DNA of 26,561 nucleotides, taken from an uncultured Mycoplasmatota bacterium (GTDB lineage: Bacteria > Bacillota_I > Bacilli_A > RF39 > UBA660). Below, piece by piece: positions 7,336-15,271 of the stretch. The notes below the pieces were generated by a model. The model had not been told where the DNA came from and searched no databases. It worked only from the letters and a program-made list of their open reading frames with translations. Both the position numbers and the translations under genes were made by a program. How positions within the stretch are numbered: the first letter of the stretch is position 1; every line of letters starts with the position of its first letter. The stretch covers positions 1-26,561 of the forward strand of contig URCH01000013.1 in NCBI GenBank assembly GCA_900546275.1, written 5' to 3'.

Positions 7336-7917
7336 TTAAATACTATATGTTTTTTCTTTATCTATATTATTTCCTATTCTTATTTTGAAGTTTTCTTTTA
7401 AATTTTCTCCATAATCTTTCATAGTTATTTTATATGAATCTGCTATTAATTTTTCTATATCTTCTCTTGTTTTCATTGAGTTTTTAGCAAAAGCCATAGA
7501 ATCATTGCTTTTATCTCTTAAAAACTTCATGATACATCCTAATGTATTTTTTATGTAATCTAAATAATTTATATTACTACCTAATGAAATTGAATTAAAC
7601 TGAGTATTTACTTTATTTATTTGCAATTCTAATGTTTTATTTAAATCTTCTTGTTCAGAATTCAATTCATATTTAATATCTGCAACCTTAAATTTCATTT
7701 GATCTTTATATTTATCTGTGCCTGGTTTATAGCCATTATTAATTATATCTAACATATAGCCCTTACCTATAACCATAAATGGATATTTTTCTTGTATATA
7801 ATTTAATATATTTATTTCTAAATTTTCACTATTATTTTCTAACGAACTTTTAAGTGAAATATCAATCATATTATTTAAGTTGTCTAAAAATTCTAAAAAT
7901 TTTTCTATATCTGTCAT
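7336..7917 (-). CDS. Hypothetical cytoplasmic protein between spoVIF and spoIVA
   Basis: A 193-residue protein that I do not recognise. ATG 7917 is placed 5 bases after AGGTGG; a GTG at 7926 lies in the ribosome binding site. It is acidic/lysine-rich with long helical stretches, no signal peptide or membrane segment, and only one Cys. Residues 95-125 (LNKTLELQINKVNTQF region) could form a coiled coil. It ends directly at a strong terminator. It sits among sporulation genes, so a spore-related role is possible but unsupported by any motif. Confidence 0.7.
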   Translation of the reverse strand: MTDIEKFLEFLDNLNNMIDISLKSSLENNSENLEINILNYIQEKYPFMVIGKGYMLDIINNGYKPGTDKYKDQMKFKVADIKYELNSEQEDLNKTLELQINKVNTQFNSISLGSNINYLDYIKNTLGCIMKFLRDKSNDSMAFAKNSMKTREDIEKLIADSYKITMKDYGENLKENFKIRIGNNIDKEKTYSI

Positions 7918-7997
7918 GCATACCACCTATTATTAATTTTAGCACATATTTATATCACATAACAACTAATTTTTTTAAATTTACATTGTATTTGCAC

Positions 7998-8240
7998 TTA
8001 AAACATCTTGTCTATGTTTTTTGGAACATTATCATTTACTACTGCGTTTATAATCTTGTCTTCTTTTTCTTTTGAAATATCTCTACCAGTCATTTTTCCT
8101 AGTTCTTGAATTACCTCTCTAAGTGTATTTTCATTTTTTAAATCATTTTGTTGTAACTTAGTTGCAAGATCTAAAATAGTTTGTTTATTTACATTTGTTT
8201 TCTTTTCTATTTTTTTAAAAAAGTTATCTGAAAAATTCAT
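7998..8240 (-). CDS. spoVIF: Stage VI sporulation protein F (SpoVIF/YjcC-like)
   Basis: An 80-residue protein matching the SpoVIF family from end to end: FSDNFFKKIEKKTNVNKQ at the N terminus, LQQNDLKNENTLREVI in the middle, and KEKEDKIINAVVNDNVP near the C terminus, with normal family length. In Bacillus subtilis SpoVIF is made in the mother cell late in sporulation and is needed for correct coat assembly with GerE. ATG follows a near-perfect AGGAGG site. It is insulated from der by a terminator and preceded by a sigma-K-like promoter, so it appears to be a single-gene transcript. Confidence 0.88.
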   Translation of the reverse strand: MNFSDNFFKKIEKKTNVNKQTILDLATKLQQNDLKNENTLREVIQELGKMTGRDISKEKEDKIINAVVNDNVPKNIDKMF

Positions 8241-8256
8241 ATTATTCCTCCTAAAA

Positions 8257-8283
8257 TATAGTATGAAATATATGAATTAGTGT
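8257..8283 (-). promoter_or_regulatory. Sigma-K-type promoter of spoVIF
   Basis: On the minus strand, CATACTATA (8257-8265) fits the sigma-K -10 consensus CATANNNTA and is preceded, 16 bases upstream, by AC (8282-8283), the sigma-K -35 core. The spacing and the known sigma-K control of Bacillus spoVIF agree. The CATACTA part would also suit sigma-G. Confidence 0.5.
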
Positions 8284-8284
8284 T

Positions 8285-8310
8285 AAAAAAAAGAAATTGC
8301 TACATTTCTT
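8285..8310 (-). terminator. der terminator overlapping its stop codon
   Basis: Minus strand AAGAAAT (8304-8310), loop 6, ATTTCTT (8291-8297), then a T-run. The stop codon TAG (8300-8302) is in the loop and the 5' arm encodes the final Glu/Met codons. Confidence 0.65.
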
Positions 8311-9616
8311 CTTCTCCTTTATTTTTAAATTGTATTACAATTGGCGTTCCCTCAAAATCAAATGATTCTCTTATTTTGTTTTCTAAATATCTTTCATACG
8401 AAAAATGTACTAATCCTTTACTATTTACATGTATATTAAATGTAGGTGGACATGTACTAACTTGTGAACTAAAATAAATTTTTAATCTCTTACCTTTGTA
8501 AGATGGTGGAATATTTAATGTATATGCATCCATTATCACACCATTTAATACACTTGTCTTTACTTCTCTTTTACTATTTTCATATACTTTAATAATTTCA
8601 GGAATTAAAGTATGAATTCTTTTCTTTGTAAGTGCTGATAAGAAAACTATTGGAGCATAAGAAATAAATTGGAAATTATTTCTTATTTTAGTTGTAAATT
8701 CTTTCATTTGTTTATCTTTATTCTCTATAACATCCCATTTATTTACAACTATAACTATTGGTTTGCCGGCATCTAACGCATAAGATGCAATATGTTTATC
8801 ATGTTCTATAATGCCTTCTTCTGCATTTATAACAAGAACACACACATCTGATCTATCTATTGCTTTTAAAGCTCTAAGTAAACTATATCTTTCAACATTT
8901 TCATAAATTTTACCTTTTTTTCTCATACCTGCGGTATCTATAACAGTAAATTTTTGGTTATGATAAGTAAATGGTGTATCAATAGCATCTCTTGTTGTTC
9001 CACTTGTATTTGAAACTATTACTCTTTCTTCATTTAATAAAGCATTAACTAAACTACTTTTTCCTACATTTGGTCTTCCTATTATACTAAATTTTAATGA
9101 ATCATCGTTTTCTTCTTCAATTTCATTAAAGTCAGCTGTTATAGCATCAAGTAAATCATACATTCCTATATCTTGTTCCCCACTTATATTAATATACTCA
9201 TCAAATCCAAGTTCATAAAAATCATATATGTTATCTTTTGATAATTTACTATCCACTTTATTAATAGCAATAATAACTTTTTTATTTGATTTTTTTAGCA
9301 TTTCACTTACTACTTTATCGTTTGAAGTTAACCCATCTTTCCCATCTACAACAAAAACTACTACATCAGCTTCATTGATGGCAAGTTCAGCTTGTATTTT
9401 TATTTCATCATTAAATGAAACATTGCTTATATCTATTCCACCTGTATCTATTAAATGAAATTTATATTTTCCATAAGTAACACTTCCATATATTCTATCT
9501 CTTGTTATTCCTGGAGTATCTTCTATTATTGATATTTTTTTACCAACTAACCTATTAAATAAAGTTGATTTTCCTACATTTGGTCTTCCAACTAATGCGA
9601 CAACTGGTTTCTTCAT
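8300..9616 (-). CDS. der: Ribosome biogenesis GTPase Der (EngA)
   Basis: Double-GTPase needed for maturation of the 50S ribosomal subunit. The 438-residue length is normal. First G domain: GRPNVGKST at 10-18, DTPGITRD switch, DTGG, and NKVD around 118. Second G domain: GRPNVGKSS around 180, DTAGMRKKGK, and NKWD around 292. The C-terminal KH-like domain ends in FKNKGEEEM. ATG 9616 is 5 bases after AGGTGA, and that site overlaps the stop codon of the upstream orphan gene, so translation of the two is probably coupled. It is the last gene of the operon, ending in a terminator. Confidence 0.98.
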   Translation of the reverse strand: MKKPVVALVGRPNVGKSTLFNRLVGKKISIIEDTPGITRDRIYGSVTYGKYKFHLIDTGGIDISNVSFNDEIKIQAELAINEADVVVFVVDGKDGLTSNDKVVSEMLKKSNKKVIIAINKVDSKLSKDNIYDFYELGFDEYINISGEQDIGMYDLLDAITADFNEIEEENDDSLKFSIIGRPNVGKSSLVNALLNEERVIVSNTSGTTRDAIDTPFTYHNQKFTVIDTAGMRKKGKIYENVERYSLLRALKAIDRSDVCVLVINAEEGIIEHDKHIASYALDAGKPIVIVVNKWDVIENKDKQMKEFTTKIRNNFQFISYAPIVFLSALTKKRIHTLIPEIIKVYENSKREVKTSVLNGVIMDAYTLNIPPSYKGKRLKIYFSSQVSTCPPTFNIHVNSKGLVHFSYERYLENKIRESFDFEGTPIVIQFKNKGEEEM

Positions 9617-9621
9617 TTATA

Positions 9622-10098
9622 TCACCTCATTTTTTTTGAATATTTAATTATTTTATCTGCTTCTTCTCCATATATCACTGTAGTATACTCTAGTATTTGC
9701 GCAAATTCAATGTTTTTTACGTTATTATGTGGAATTATGTATATATTTCCCCTAAAACTTCTAACTTCACAATTATCAAATGGTATATTTAAATCATTAT
9801 TTTCTAATTTATATATAAATTTATCATATGGTGAAGTTACTATTCTCATTTCTACTTGATTATCAAAGTAATCAAAGTATTCAATATCTTCCTTTTTCAT
9901 TGATAAAATCATTCCATATATTTTATCTTTATACACTATAATATCATAGTATCCACTTACATCAAATTGATATCTAAGTTTTATATCGTTAAATATGCTT
10001 TTAAATTGTTGTTCTAAATCATCTTTATCATCTAGACAAAATTTTTTATTGTTTAAAAAAACTATAAAATTGTTTTCATCTTCAATACTAACTTTCAC
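9622..10098 (-). CDS. Hypothetical protein co-transcribed with der
   Basis: A 158-residue protein not recognised. Start is taken as GTG 10098, 5 bases after AGGTGG; an earlier in-frame GTG at 10107 lies within that site. The sequence has alternating beta-rich stretches (VSGYYDIIVYKDKIYGMIL, NIYIIPHNNV) and no membrane segment, so it is probably a small globular cytoplasmic protein. It sits between engB and der, and its stop codon overlaps the der ribosome binding site. A link to ribosome assembly is only suggested by position. Confidence 0.7.
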   Translation of the reverse strand: MKVSIEDENNFIVFLNNKKFCLDDKDDLEQQFKSIFNDIKLRYQFDVSGYYDIIVYKDKIYGMILSMKKEDIEYFDYFDNQVEMRIVTSPYDKFIYKLENNDLNIPFDNCEVRSFRGNIYIIPHNNVKNIEFAQILEYTTVIYGEEADKIIKYSKKMR

Positions 10099-10147
10099 TT
10101 GTACCACCTAAAGTATTGTATGAATTTGTTAGTATAATGTAATACAA

Positions 10148-10729
10148 TTAAATAGTTCTTTCAATTTTTTCTCTTATTTCGTTCTTTCCTGATTTTGTTA
10201 CATTTGAAAACATTACGAAGTCATCACCTACTACTAAATCTAAATCTTCTAAAATAGAACTTCTTTGTTTTTGTTGAAGTGTAACACCTATTTTATCTGT
10301 TTTAGTAGCAACTATTGTAACAGGTAATTTATAATATTTTAAATAATTATACATCATTAAATCATCATTTGTAGGTTTATGTCTAAAATCTATCAACATA
10401 AATACATTTTTTAAATTCTTTCTTGAAGTTAAATAATCTTCCATCATAAGACCAAATTTTCTTTGTTTTGTTTTATTTAAACTTGCATATCCATATCCTG
10501 GTGCATCAACTAGATAAAACTCATTGTTAACTAAATAGAAATTTATTGTTTGAGTTTTTCCAGGTGTTGCAGATGTCCTTGCATAGTTTTTTCTTCCTAT
10601 TATTGTATTAATAAAACTACTCTTTCCAACATTTGATCTTCCTACTAATAAAAATTCTGGTTTGTTATCTGTTGGATATTGGCTTCTTCTAGTTGCACTT
10701 ATAACTAATTCTACACTGTTAATTTTCAT
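10148..10729 (-). CDS. engB: Ribosome biogenesis GTPase YsxC/EngB
   Basis: TRAFAC-class GTPase involved in 50S assembly; 193 residues, normal length. Walker A GRSNVGKSSF at 30-39, TPGKTQTINFY switch around 56-66, DAPGYGYA around 74-81, TKTD around 142-145 and the SNVTKSG region near the end. ATG 10729 follows AAAAAGGTG. It has an extended -10 promoter of its own overlapping the end of the preceding gene. Confidence 0.97.
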   Translation of the reverse strand: MKINSVELVISATRRSQYPTDNKPEFLLVGRSNVGKSSFINTIIGRKNYARTSATPGKTQTINFYLVNNEFYLVDAPGYGYASLNKTKQRKFGLMMEDYLTSRKNLKNVFMLIDFRHKPTNDDLMMYNYLKYYKLPVTIVATKTDKIGVTLQQKQRSSILEDLDLVVGDDFVMFSNVTKSGKNEIREKIERTI

Positions 10730-10756
10730 AAGTAATCACCTTTTTCTAACTAGACA

Positions 10757-10765
10757 ATTATATCA
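10757..10765 (-). promoter_or_regulatory. Extended -10 promoter of engB
   Basis: Minus strand TGATATAAT, identical to the boxes at 1475 and 1892, overlapping the stop codon of the glucosaminidase-like gene and about 28 bases before the engB ATG. Confidence 0.5.
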
Positions 10766-11962
10766 TTTTCTATTTTTCTTGTCAAAACTCACTTGACAAT
10801 AGTTATTTAGTATACCTTCTTCTTTTACATGTTCTTTTAATTCTTCTACTATTTCATACCATTTAGGTTGCCCTTCAGGAATTTCTTCTCCACAGTATAC
10901 TGAATCCATATTATATGCAAGTGATTTATTTATATCAAAACCTTCTTCATTATTTTGAGCTTTCTCTAATACTTGTTTTTTCACTTTTAAGAAAACATCT
11001 GTAAAAGATTCTGCCCCCATATCAAATGTTTTATATTTTACTGGAACATAATTTCCTTCATTGTCATATTCCATAACTCCTGCACAATTGTTATATTCTA
11101 AATACACTTTCGAAGTACCATAACCCGTTTCCAATCTATGGACTGCTATAAGTGTCGCAAGTACATCTTCATCATATTCACAATACACATTAGCAAACTC
11201 TAGTATTTTTGCTTCTTTTTCTTTTTCGGTAAGGTTACTTACAATAGGAGTTTTGTCTATATTTGATTGTTCCCAATAATATGTTTTAAAAAGTTGTATT
11301 ACTCCTATTTCAAAGGTACTATATTTATTTAATTCATTTTTATTTTCAGATATTAAATTTTTAGCAACGTCATTATCTATATAATACATTTTAGCATATT
11401 TATCTATTATATTCTGTTGTTCTTTTTTATAATCCTCTATTTGAAACCGTTTAGTTATTATTACTTCATTGTTTTCATATGTTTTATCTTGATATGTATC
11501 TTCTACATTTTCTGATATTTTATATGGTTTTATAACTTCAGGTCGTTCTTTTTTTGTTTGTGAATTATTATTTATAGCTATTCCGCATATAGTTGATACT
11601 ATAATTGTACTAACAACAAAGGTAACTTTTGTTTTAGTATTTGTTTTTTTTAATACATATTTTGCATTATTTTTAAGTTGTTTAATCTTTTTTTCAAATA
11701 GTTTTTTATTTAGTTCTATTTTTAATGGTTTAAGAAACTCATTATCAATTAAATTAATATTTTCTAAAACTATAATATTATTTTTAAAATATATACCAAA
11801 CTCATCATCTTTTATTTTCCACTTTTCTATACCTGTTTTAAGTATCTTTAATAATTCTATTTTCATTTTTTCATAATCAGTTATGTATGAAAATTCATTA
11901 TTTTCATATTTTCCACAATAAAGTTTATCTTGAAAGCTTCCAAAATAGACTATTTTTTTCAT
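10763..11962 (-). CDS. Membrane-anchored glucosaminidase/lysozyme-fold cell-wall hydrolase
   Basis: A 399-residue protein with an unusual layout: a cytoplasmic N-terminal region of about 110 residues that I do not recognise, one membrane segment near residues 113-130 (VTFVVSTIIVSTICGIAI), then an outside region. Residues about 265-345 carry a glucosaminidase-like fold: LIAVHRLETGYGTSKVY with the likely catalytic Glu, then NNCAGVM. It probably cuts or binds peptidoglycan. ATG overlaps the TGA of the upstream kinase gene (ATGA), with AAAGGA as ribosome binding site, so they are translationally coupled. The family call is moderately strong; the exact bond cut is unknown. Confidence 0.72.
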   Translation of the reverse strand: MKKIVYFGSFQDKLYCGKYENNEFSYITDYEKMKIELLKILKTGIEKWKIKDDEFGIYFKNNIIVLENINLIDNEFLKPLKIELNKKLFEKKIKQLKNNAKYVLKKTNTKTKVTFVVSTIIVSTICGIAINNNSQTKKERPEVIKPYKISENVEDTYQDKTYENNEVIITKRFQIEDYKKEQQNIIDKYAKMYYIDNDVAKNLISENKNELNKYSTFEIGVIQLFKTYYWEQSNIDKTPIVSNLTEKEKEAKILEFANVYCEYDEDVLATLIAVHRLETGYGTSKVYLEYNNCAGVMEYDNEGNYVPVKYKTFDMGAESFTDVFLKVKKQVLEKAQNNEEGFDINKSLAYNMDSVYCGEEIPEGQPKWYEIVEELKEHVKEEGILNNYCQVSFDKKNRK

Positions 11963-12610
11963 AGTACATTTTCCTTTACTATTTTTAAAATTTCACTATT
12001 TATTTCTTCTATTGATCTCATTTGTTCTTTTTGTGTACATTCAATCTTCCTAAAATTATATAAATCACATAATTCAAAGTATGAATTTTCAGCTTTAATT
12101 AAATAGTCTTTATTTGTTTCATTTCCATCAGGTTTTTCTTTTCTTTTTTCTAAAAGTTTTATAATAACATTGACTGGAGTATGTAAGAAAAAAGTTATGT
12201 TTGGTTTTGGTAGTTTTAAAAAATTAAACTCTAAATCATCTATCCATTTATACATTTCACTTCTTTTTTCTTTTTCTTCAAATTTTGCACCTTGAAATGC
12301 CATATTTGAATATATGTATCTATCAAGAACAATTATAATTCCATCATCAAGCATTTTTTTAATTATATTATAATTATATAATCTATCAGCTGCGTAATAT
12401 AAAGATGATACCTTTGGATCTACATTTATACTTCCTTCTTCAAAATAACTTTTTGAAATATATTCTTTTACCAGTTGGAGAATCATAATTTGGAAATGAA
12501 AAGTATGCGCTTTTAATTCCATTTTCATTTAGTTTTTTTACCAACAATTTTGATTGTGTCTCTTTTCCAGAACAATCTGTTCCTTCTACTAATATTATTT
12601 TACCTTTCAT
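11959..12610 (-). pseudogene. tmk: Thymidylate kinase-like gene with a frameshift
   Basis: Nucleoside-monophosphate kinase split by one frameshift near 12465-12475. Frame one starts at ATG 12610 (AGGTG upstream) and gives 56 residues: P-loop EGTDCSGKETQS, then SFPNYDSPTGK, and a TGA stop at 12440-12442. The other frame continues with VKEYISKSYF, SLYYAADRLYN, VLDRYIYSNMAFQGA (the DR motif of TMK) and LEKRKEKPDG (lid) to the stop at 11959. The two parts together make about 210 residues, the usual length. The 3' part has an ATG (12528) but no good ribosome binding site and no P-loop. CTGGTAAA sits at the break; adding one more copy restores PTGKLVKEYIS, so loss of an 8-bp repeat is a tidy explanation. 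It may be a real mutation, a slippage-variable site or a sequencing error. It could act on dTMP or another deoxynucleotide. Confidence 0.82.
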
Positions 12611-12619
12611 AAGTATCAC

Positions 12620-13201
12620 CTAATCTTCTGATATTTCATTGTTAACAAATTTAACATCTAGAAATTTCTTTGATGATAAGAAATCACACATATGTACAAA
12701 TTTTTGATATTTATTTTTTGGAACTTGTAATACTGTATTTCCTTTAAAATCTTTATTCCAAGGTCCCATGTGTGTTTCTATACATGAACATAAAAATTCT
12801 AATTCTCCTTCTGTTAGTGTTAGCAAATTTTTATTATCCTTAATTAACTTAGATACAATTAATGGATGGTTTACAACAGTATATTGTGTTTTTGTTAATC
12901 CAGATTTGCAACCATCATGAAGTATTAGCGCAACTAACATTAAATCTTTTTCATCGTTTGTAAAAACATTTCCTATTGATTCATCATTTAATAACTCATA
13001 AGCTATTCTTACTGCTACTTTTGTGTGTCTAACAAGTCCACCATCTCCTAGTGAAAATTTTGGATGATATTTTCCTGTTGAACTAGCTGGTACCTCAAAA
13101 AAATAGTCTGGAAGAATTTCTATTAATTTTTTTGCATTTTCTAAGTATTTTGAATTTAATATATAACTTAATTCTTTTTTAAACGCATCTGTTTTATTCA
13201 T
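12620..13201 (-). CDS. HD-domain phosphohydrolase
   Basis: A 193-residue protein with HD-superfamily metal motifs: LVRHTKVAVRIAYELL (first His), LILHDGCKSG (the HD pair) around residue 94, NHPLIV, and CIETHMGPWN. It lacks other domains. HD enzymes hydrolyse nucleotides, nucleic acid ends or signalling nucleotides; the substrate here is unknown, though being directly upstream of a nucleotide kinase gene (9 bases apart) suggests nucleotide metabolism. ATG follows AAGGTG. Confidence 0.8.
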   Translation of the reverse strand: MNKTDAFKKELSYILNSKYLENAKKLIEILPDYFFEVPASSTGKYHPKFSLGDGGLVRHTKVAVRIAYELLNDESIGNVFTNDEKDLMLVALILHDGCKSGLTKTQYTVVNHPLIVSKLIKDNKNLLTLTEGELEFLCSCIETHMGPWNKDFKGNTVLQVPKNKYQKFVHMCDFLSSKKFLDVKFVNNEISED

Positions 13202-13245
13202 TTTTTCACCTTACTTCTTATATAAATATTTTATCATATAGATAT

Positions 13246-14334
13246 TTAACTATCAATGAAATTAATTAAAATACTATTTTGTATATACAAATATTTTGGA
13301 TTAATGTAAATATAGTTTTTATTTTCTATTAGCTTTTTTTTATTTATTAGTTCTTTTAAAATTTTTATATTATTAATATCTCCATATTTTTTTTGAAAAT
13401 TTTTTTTATTAATTCCTTTTATTTTTCTTAATCCTAATATAAATTCATTTTCTAACATCTCTTTATCTGATACTAGATATTTTTCTTTTATATAAATTCC
13501 ATTTGTATATTTGTTTAAATTTCTTGTATTTTCATATCTTTCTTTATCTACAAATCCACTTGCTCCTAGGCCAAAACCATAATACTCATTATTATTCCAA
13601 TAATTTAAGTTGTGCTTTGATTCATATCCTTTTTTTGAGTAATTACTTAATTCATAATGTATGAATTTTTCTTTTTTTAATTTTTTATTTATTAGTTTAT
13701 ACATCTCATAATCAAGATCTTCATCTATATTTTTTACCTTGTCTATATATATTTTAGTGTTTGGTTCTATTATTAATGAATAAGTTGAAATATGATTAAC
13801 TTGCAAATTCAAAAATTTATCAATATCTTCTTCTAGTTCTTCTTTTGTTTGACCTGGTATTGCATATATTAAATCTACATTTATGTTTTTAAATCCTACA
13901 TTTTTTATTAATGATATTTTTTTTATTATTTCTTTTTCATCGTATTTTCTATTTAAAAACTCTAAATATTTTTCATTAAATGTTTGAATTCCTACACTTA
14001 TTCTATTTACTTTATTTTTTAATAATAGTTCTAGTTTTTGTTTTGTAATATTTTCTATATTACATTCAAATGTAAATTCACAATTTTTACTTTTTTTTAT
14101 TTTTTTTAATATTTTAAATAATTTATTTAATTGTTCTATATTTAAACTACTTGGTGTTCCACCACCTATATATAGTGTTTTAATGGTTTCTTTTTTATAT
14201 TTATTTTCTATTTCATTTTCTAATGAATTTAAATATTTATCTATAAATTTGTTATTTGTGTATAACTTGCAAAAGTCACAATATGAACAAATGTTATCAC
14301 AAAAAGGGATATGTATATAAACTGATTTTGTCAT
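13246..14334 (-). CDS. hemW: Radical SAM protein HemW (coproporphyrinogen dehydrogenase-like)
   Basis: A 362-residue radical SAM protein. CDNICSYCDF (Cys12, 16, 19) binds the [4Fe-4S] cluster and is preceded by VYIHIPF, as in HemW. GGGTPSSL near residue 58 binds SAM, then NRISVGIQTFN and YYGFGLGASGF are typical of the HemN/HemW family. HemW is thought to be a heme chaperone rather than the oxidase HemN; the short N terminus fits HemW. In Bacillus it also follows lepA; here two helix-turn-helix genes and a terminator intervene. Gene is extremely AT-rich with long poly-Lys/Asn stretches. It has its own extended -10 promoter. Confidence 0.92.
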   Translation of the reverse strand: MTKSVYIHIPFCDNICSYCDFCKLYTNNKFIDKYLNSLENEIENKYKKETIKTLYIGGGTPSSLNIEQLNKLFKILKKIKKSKNCEFTFECNIENITKQKLELLLKNKVNRISVGIQTFNEKYLEFLNRKYDEKEIIKKISLIKNVGFKNINVDLIYAIPGQTKEELEEDIDKFLNLQVNHISTYSLIIEPNTKIYIDKVKNIDEDLDYEMYKLINKKLKKEKFIHYELSNYSKKGYESKHNLNYWNNNEYYGFGLGASGFVDKERYENTRNLNKYTNGIYIKEKYLVSDKEMLENEFILGLRKIKGINKKNFQKKYGDINNIKILKELINKKKLIENKNYIYINPKYLYIQNSILINFIDS

Positions 14335-14349
14335 TGTATCACCATACTA

Positions 14350-14358
14350 ATTATAGCA
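14350..14358 (-). promoter_or_regulatory. Extended -10 promoter of the hemW operon
   Basis: Minus strand TGCTATAAT, directly after the terminator of the preceding gene and about 16 bases before the hemW ATG, implying a short leader. Confidence 0.55.
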
Positions 14359-14359
14359 C

Positions 14360-14390
14360 AAAAAAACAGAGAATTTATTTTTTCCCTGTT
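14360..14390 (-). terminator. Terminator overlapping the stop of the HTH gene
   Basis: Minus strand AACAGGGAA (14382-14390) pairs with TTCTCTGTT (14365-14373, one G-U), followed by T-run. The stop codon (14375-14377) lies in the loop. It ends the lepA transcript. Confidence 0.7.
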
Positions 14391-14746
14391 TGCTGTCTTT
14401 GATATAAAGAAAGTGCGATTTGTTTTGCTTTCATTCTCTTTTGGTGTTGTTTTATTTGATTAAAATATATTTGTTGATTATACCAATTTGAGCCTTCTAC
14501 ATTATATTTTTTAAATTTTGTATGAGATAAAACTAATTTATAAAGATTATTAAATTGACCATTTACATCCATTTCTTTATCAATTTCTGTAATAAATTCA
14601 ACAACCGTTCTTTTTGAATAGCCAGTATTTTTTACAATTTCATTTATTGTTTTAAATTCTCCTTTTTCCAAACTTAAATAATAATTTATCAAAGCATCAA
14701 TTGTATATTGCGATAATTTGACCAATGTAACTGAATTTTTATACAT
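14375..14746 (-). CDS. Helix-turn-helix protein, possible regulator
   Basis: A 123-residue protein. ATG 14746 is chosen because AAGGGGG lies 9 bases upstream; the open frame extends further up but without a ribosome binding site. Residues about 30-55 (FKTINEIVKNTGYSKRTVVEFI) form a helix-turn-helix. The C-terminal half is basic (many Lys/Gln) and could contact nucleic acid. No partner domain is recognised. It is the last gene of the lepA transcript, downstream of a SpoIIID-like gene. Confidence 0.65.
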   Translation of the reverse strand: MYKNSVTLVKLSQYTIDALINYYLSLEKGEFKTINEIVKNTGYSKRTVVEFITEIDKEMDVNGQFNNLYKLVLSHTKFKKYNVEGSNWYNQQIYFNQIKQHQKRMKAKQIALSLYQRQQTGKK

Positions 14747-14811
14747 ATACTTTTTCCCCCTTATGTAAGAATGTATTTTATTACAATGAAATATTTTTGT
14801 CAATCATATTT

Positions 14812-15270
14812 TTAAAGTTTGTTTTTCTTATTTTCATTTAATACTTCACTTACTGGGATATTTCTTTTATTTGCTTGTGATAGTGCGAATAATAATGAAG
14901 TTATTTTTTCGTCTTTATTAGTTTTAATTAGTTCATATAATGTAGATTTTGGGATACCTAATTCTTCTGATGCTTGTCTATATGTTAATTCATTTTCTAT
15001 TAAGTAACTAGTTATTTCTGATATATCAAGTTCAGACCAACTTAAACTTTTATGTCCTATTGTTCCACCTTTCTTAGTTCCTAGTTTTATATTTCCTTGC
15101 TTTTTTTCTTTCACTAAAATAAATTTTAATGGATCTATTTCCTCTAATTTTTTCATATGTAATTGAAATGTTCTTTTGCTTATTCCAAATTTTTTACTTG
15201 CTTGTGTAATATTTACATCATTTTCTAAATAGTAATCTGCTTCTTTTTTTATATCTTCATTATTTGTCAT
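14812..15270 (-). CDS. Tandem SpoIIID-like helix-turn-helix protein
   Basis: A 152-residue protein with two similar helix-turn-helix units. Unit one (about residues 5-70): ITQASKKFGISKRTFQLHMKKL, then KLGTKKGGTIGHKS, arranged like SpoIIID (HTH followed by a basic, Gly-rich tail). Unit two (about 85-135): LTYRQASEELGIPKSTLYELI. SpoIIID itself is about 90 residues with a single unit. ATG 15270 lies one base past the lepA stop; GGAG within the last lepA codons is the ribosome binding site, so it is translationally coupled to lepA. Longer starts would overlap lepA. A role in sporulation gene control is suggested by similarity only. Confidence 0.65.
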   Translation of the reverse strand: MTNNEDIKKEADYYLENDVNITQASKKFGISKRTFQLHMKKLEEIDPLKFILVKEKKQGNIKLGTKKGGTIGHKSLSWSELDISEITSYLIENELTYRQASEELGIPKSTLYELIKTNKDEKITSLLFALSQANKRNIPVSEVLNENKKNKL

Positions 15271-15271
15271 A

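Noticed and set aside
9622..10098. Alternative genetic code with TGA as Trp, suspected from the extreme AT content
   Set aside because: TGA ends several intact genes at the expected family length, while Trp in conserved motifs is encoded by TGG.
10115..10122. Perfect sigma-E -10 (CATACAAT) upstream of the der-operon orphan gene
   Set aside because: No matching -35 at the right distance, and the gene is linked to housekeeping GTPases; part of an ATTGTAT/ATACAAT inverted repeat in A/T-rich DNA.
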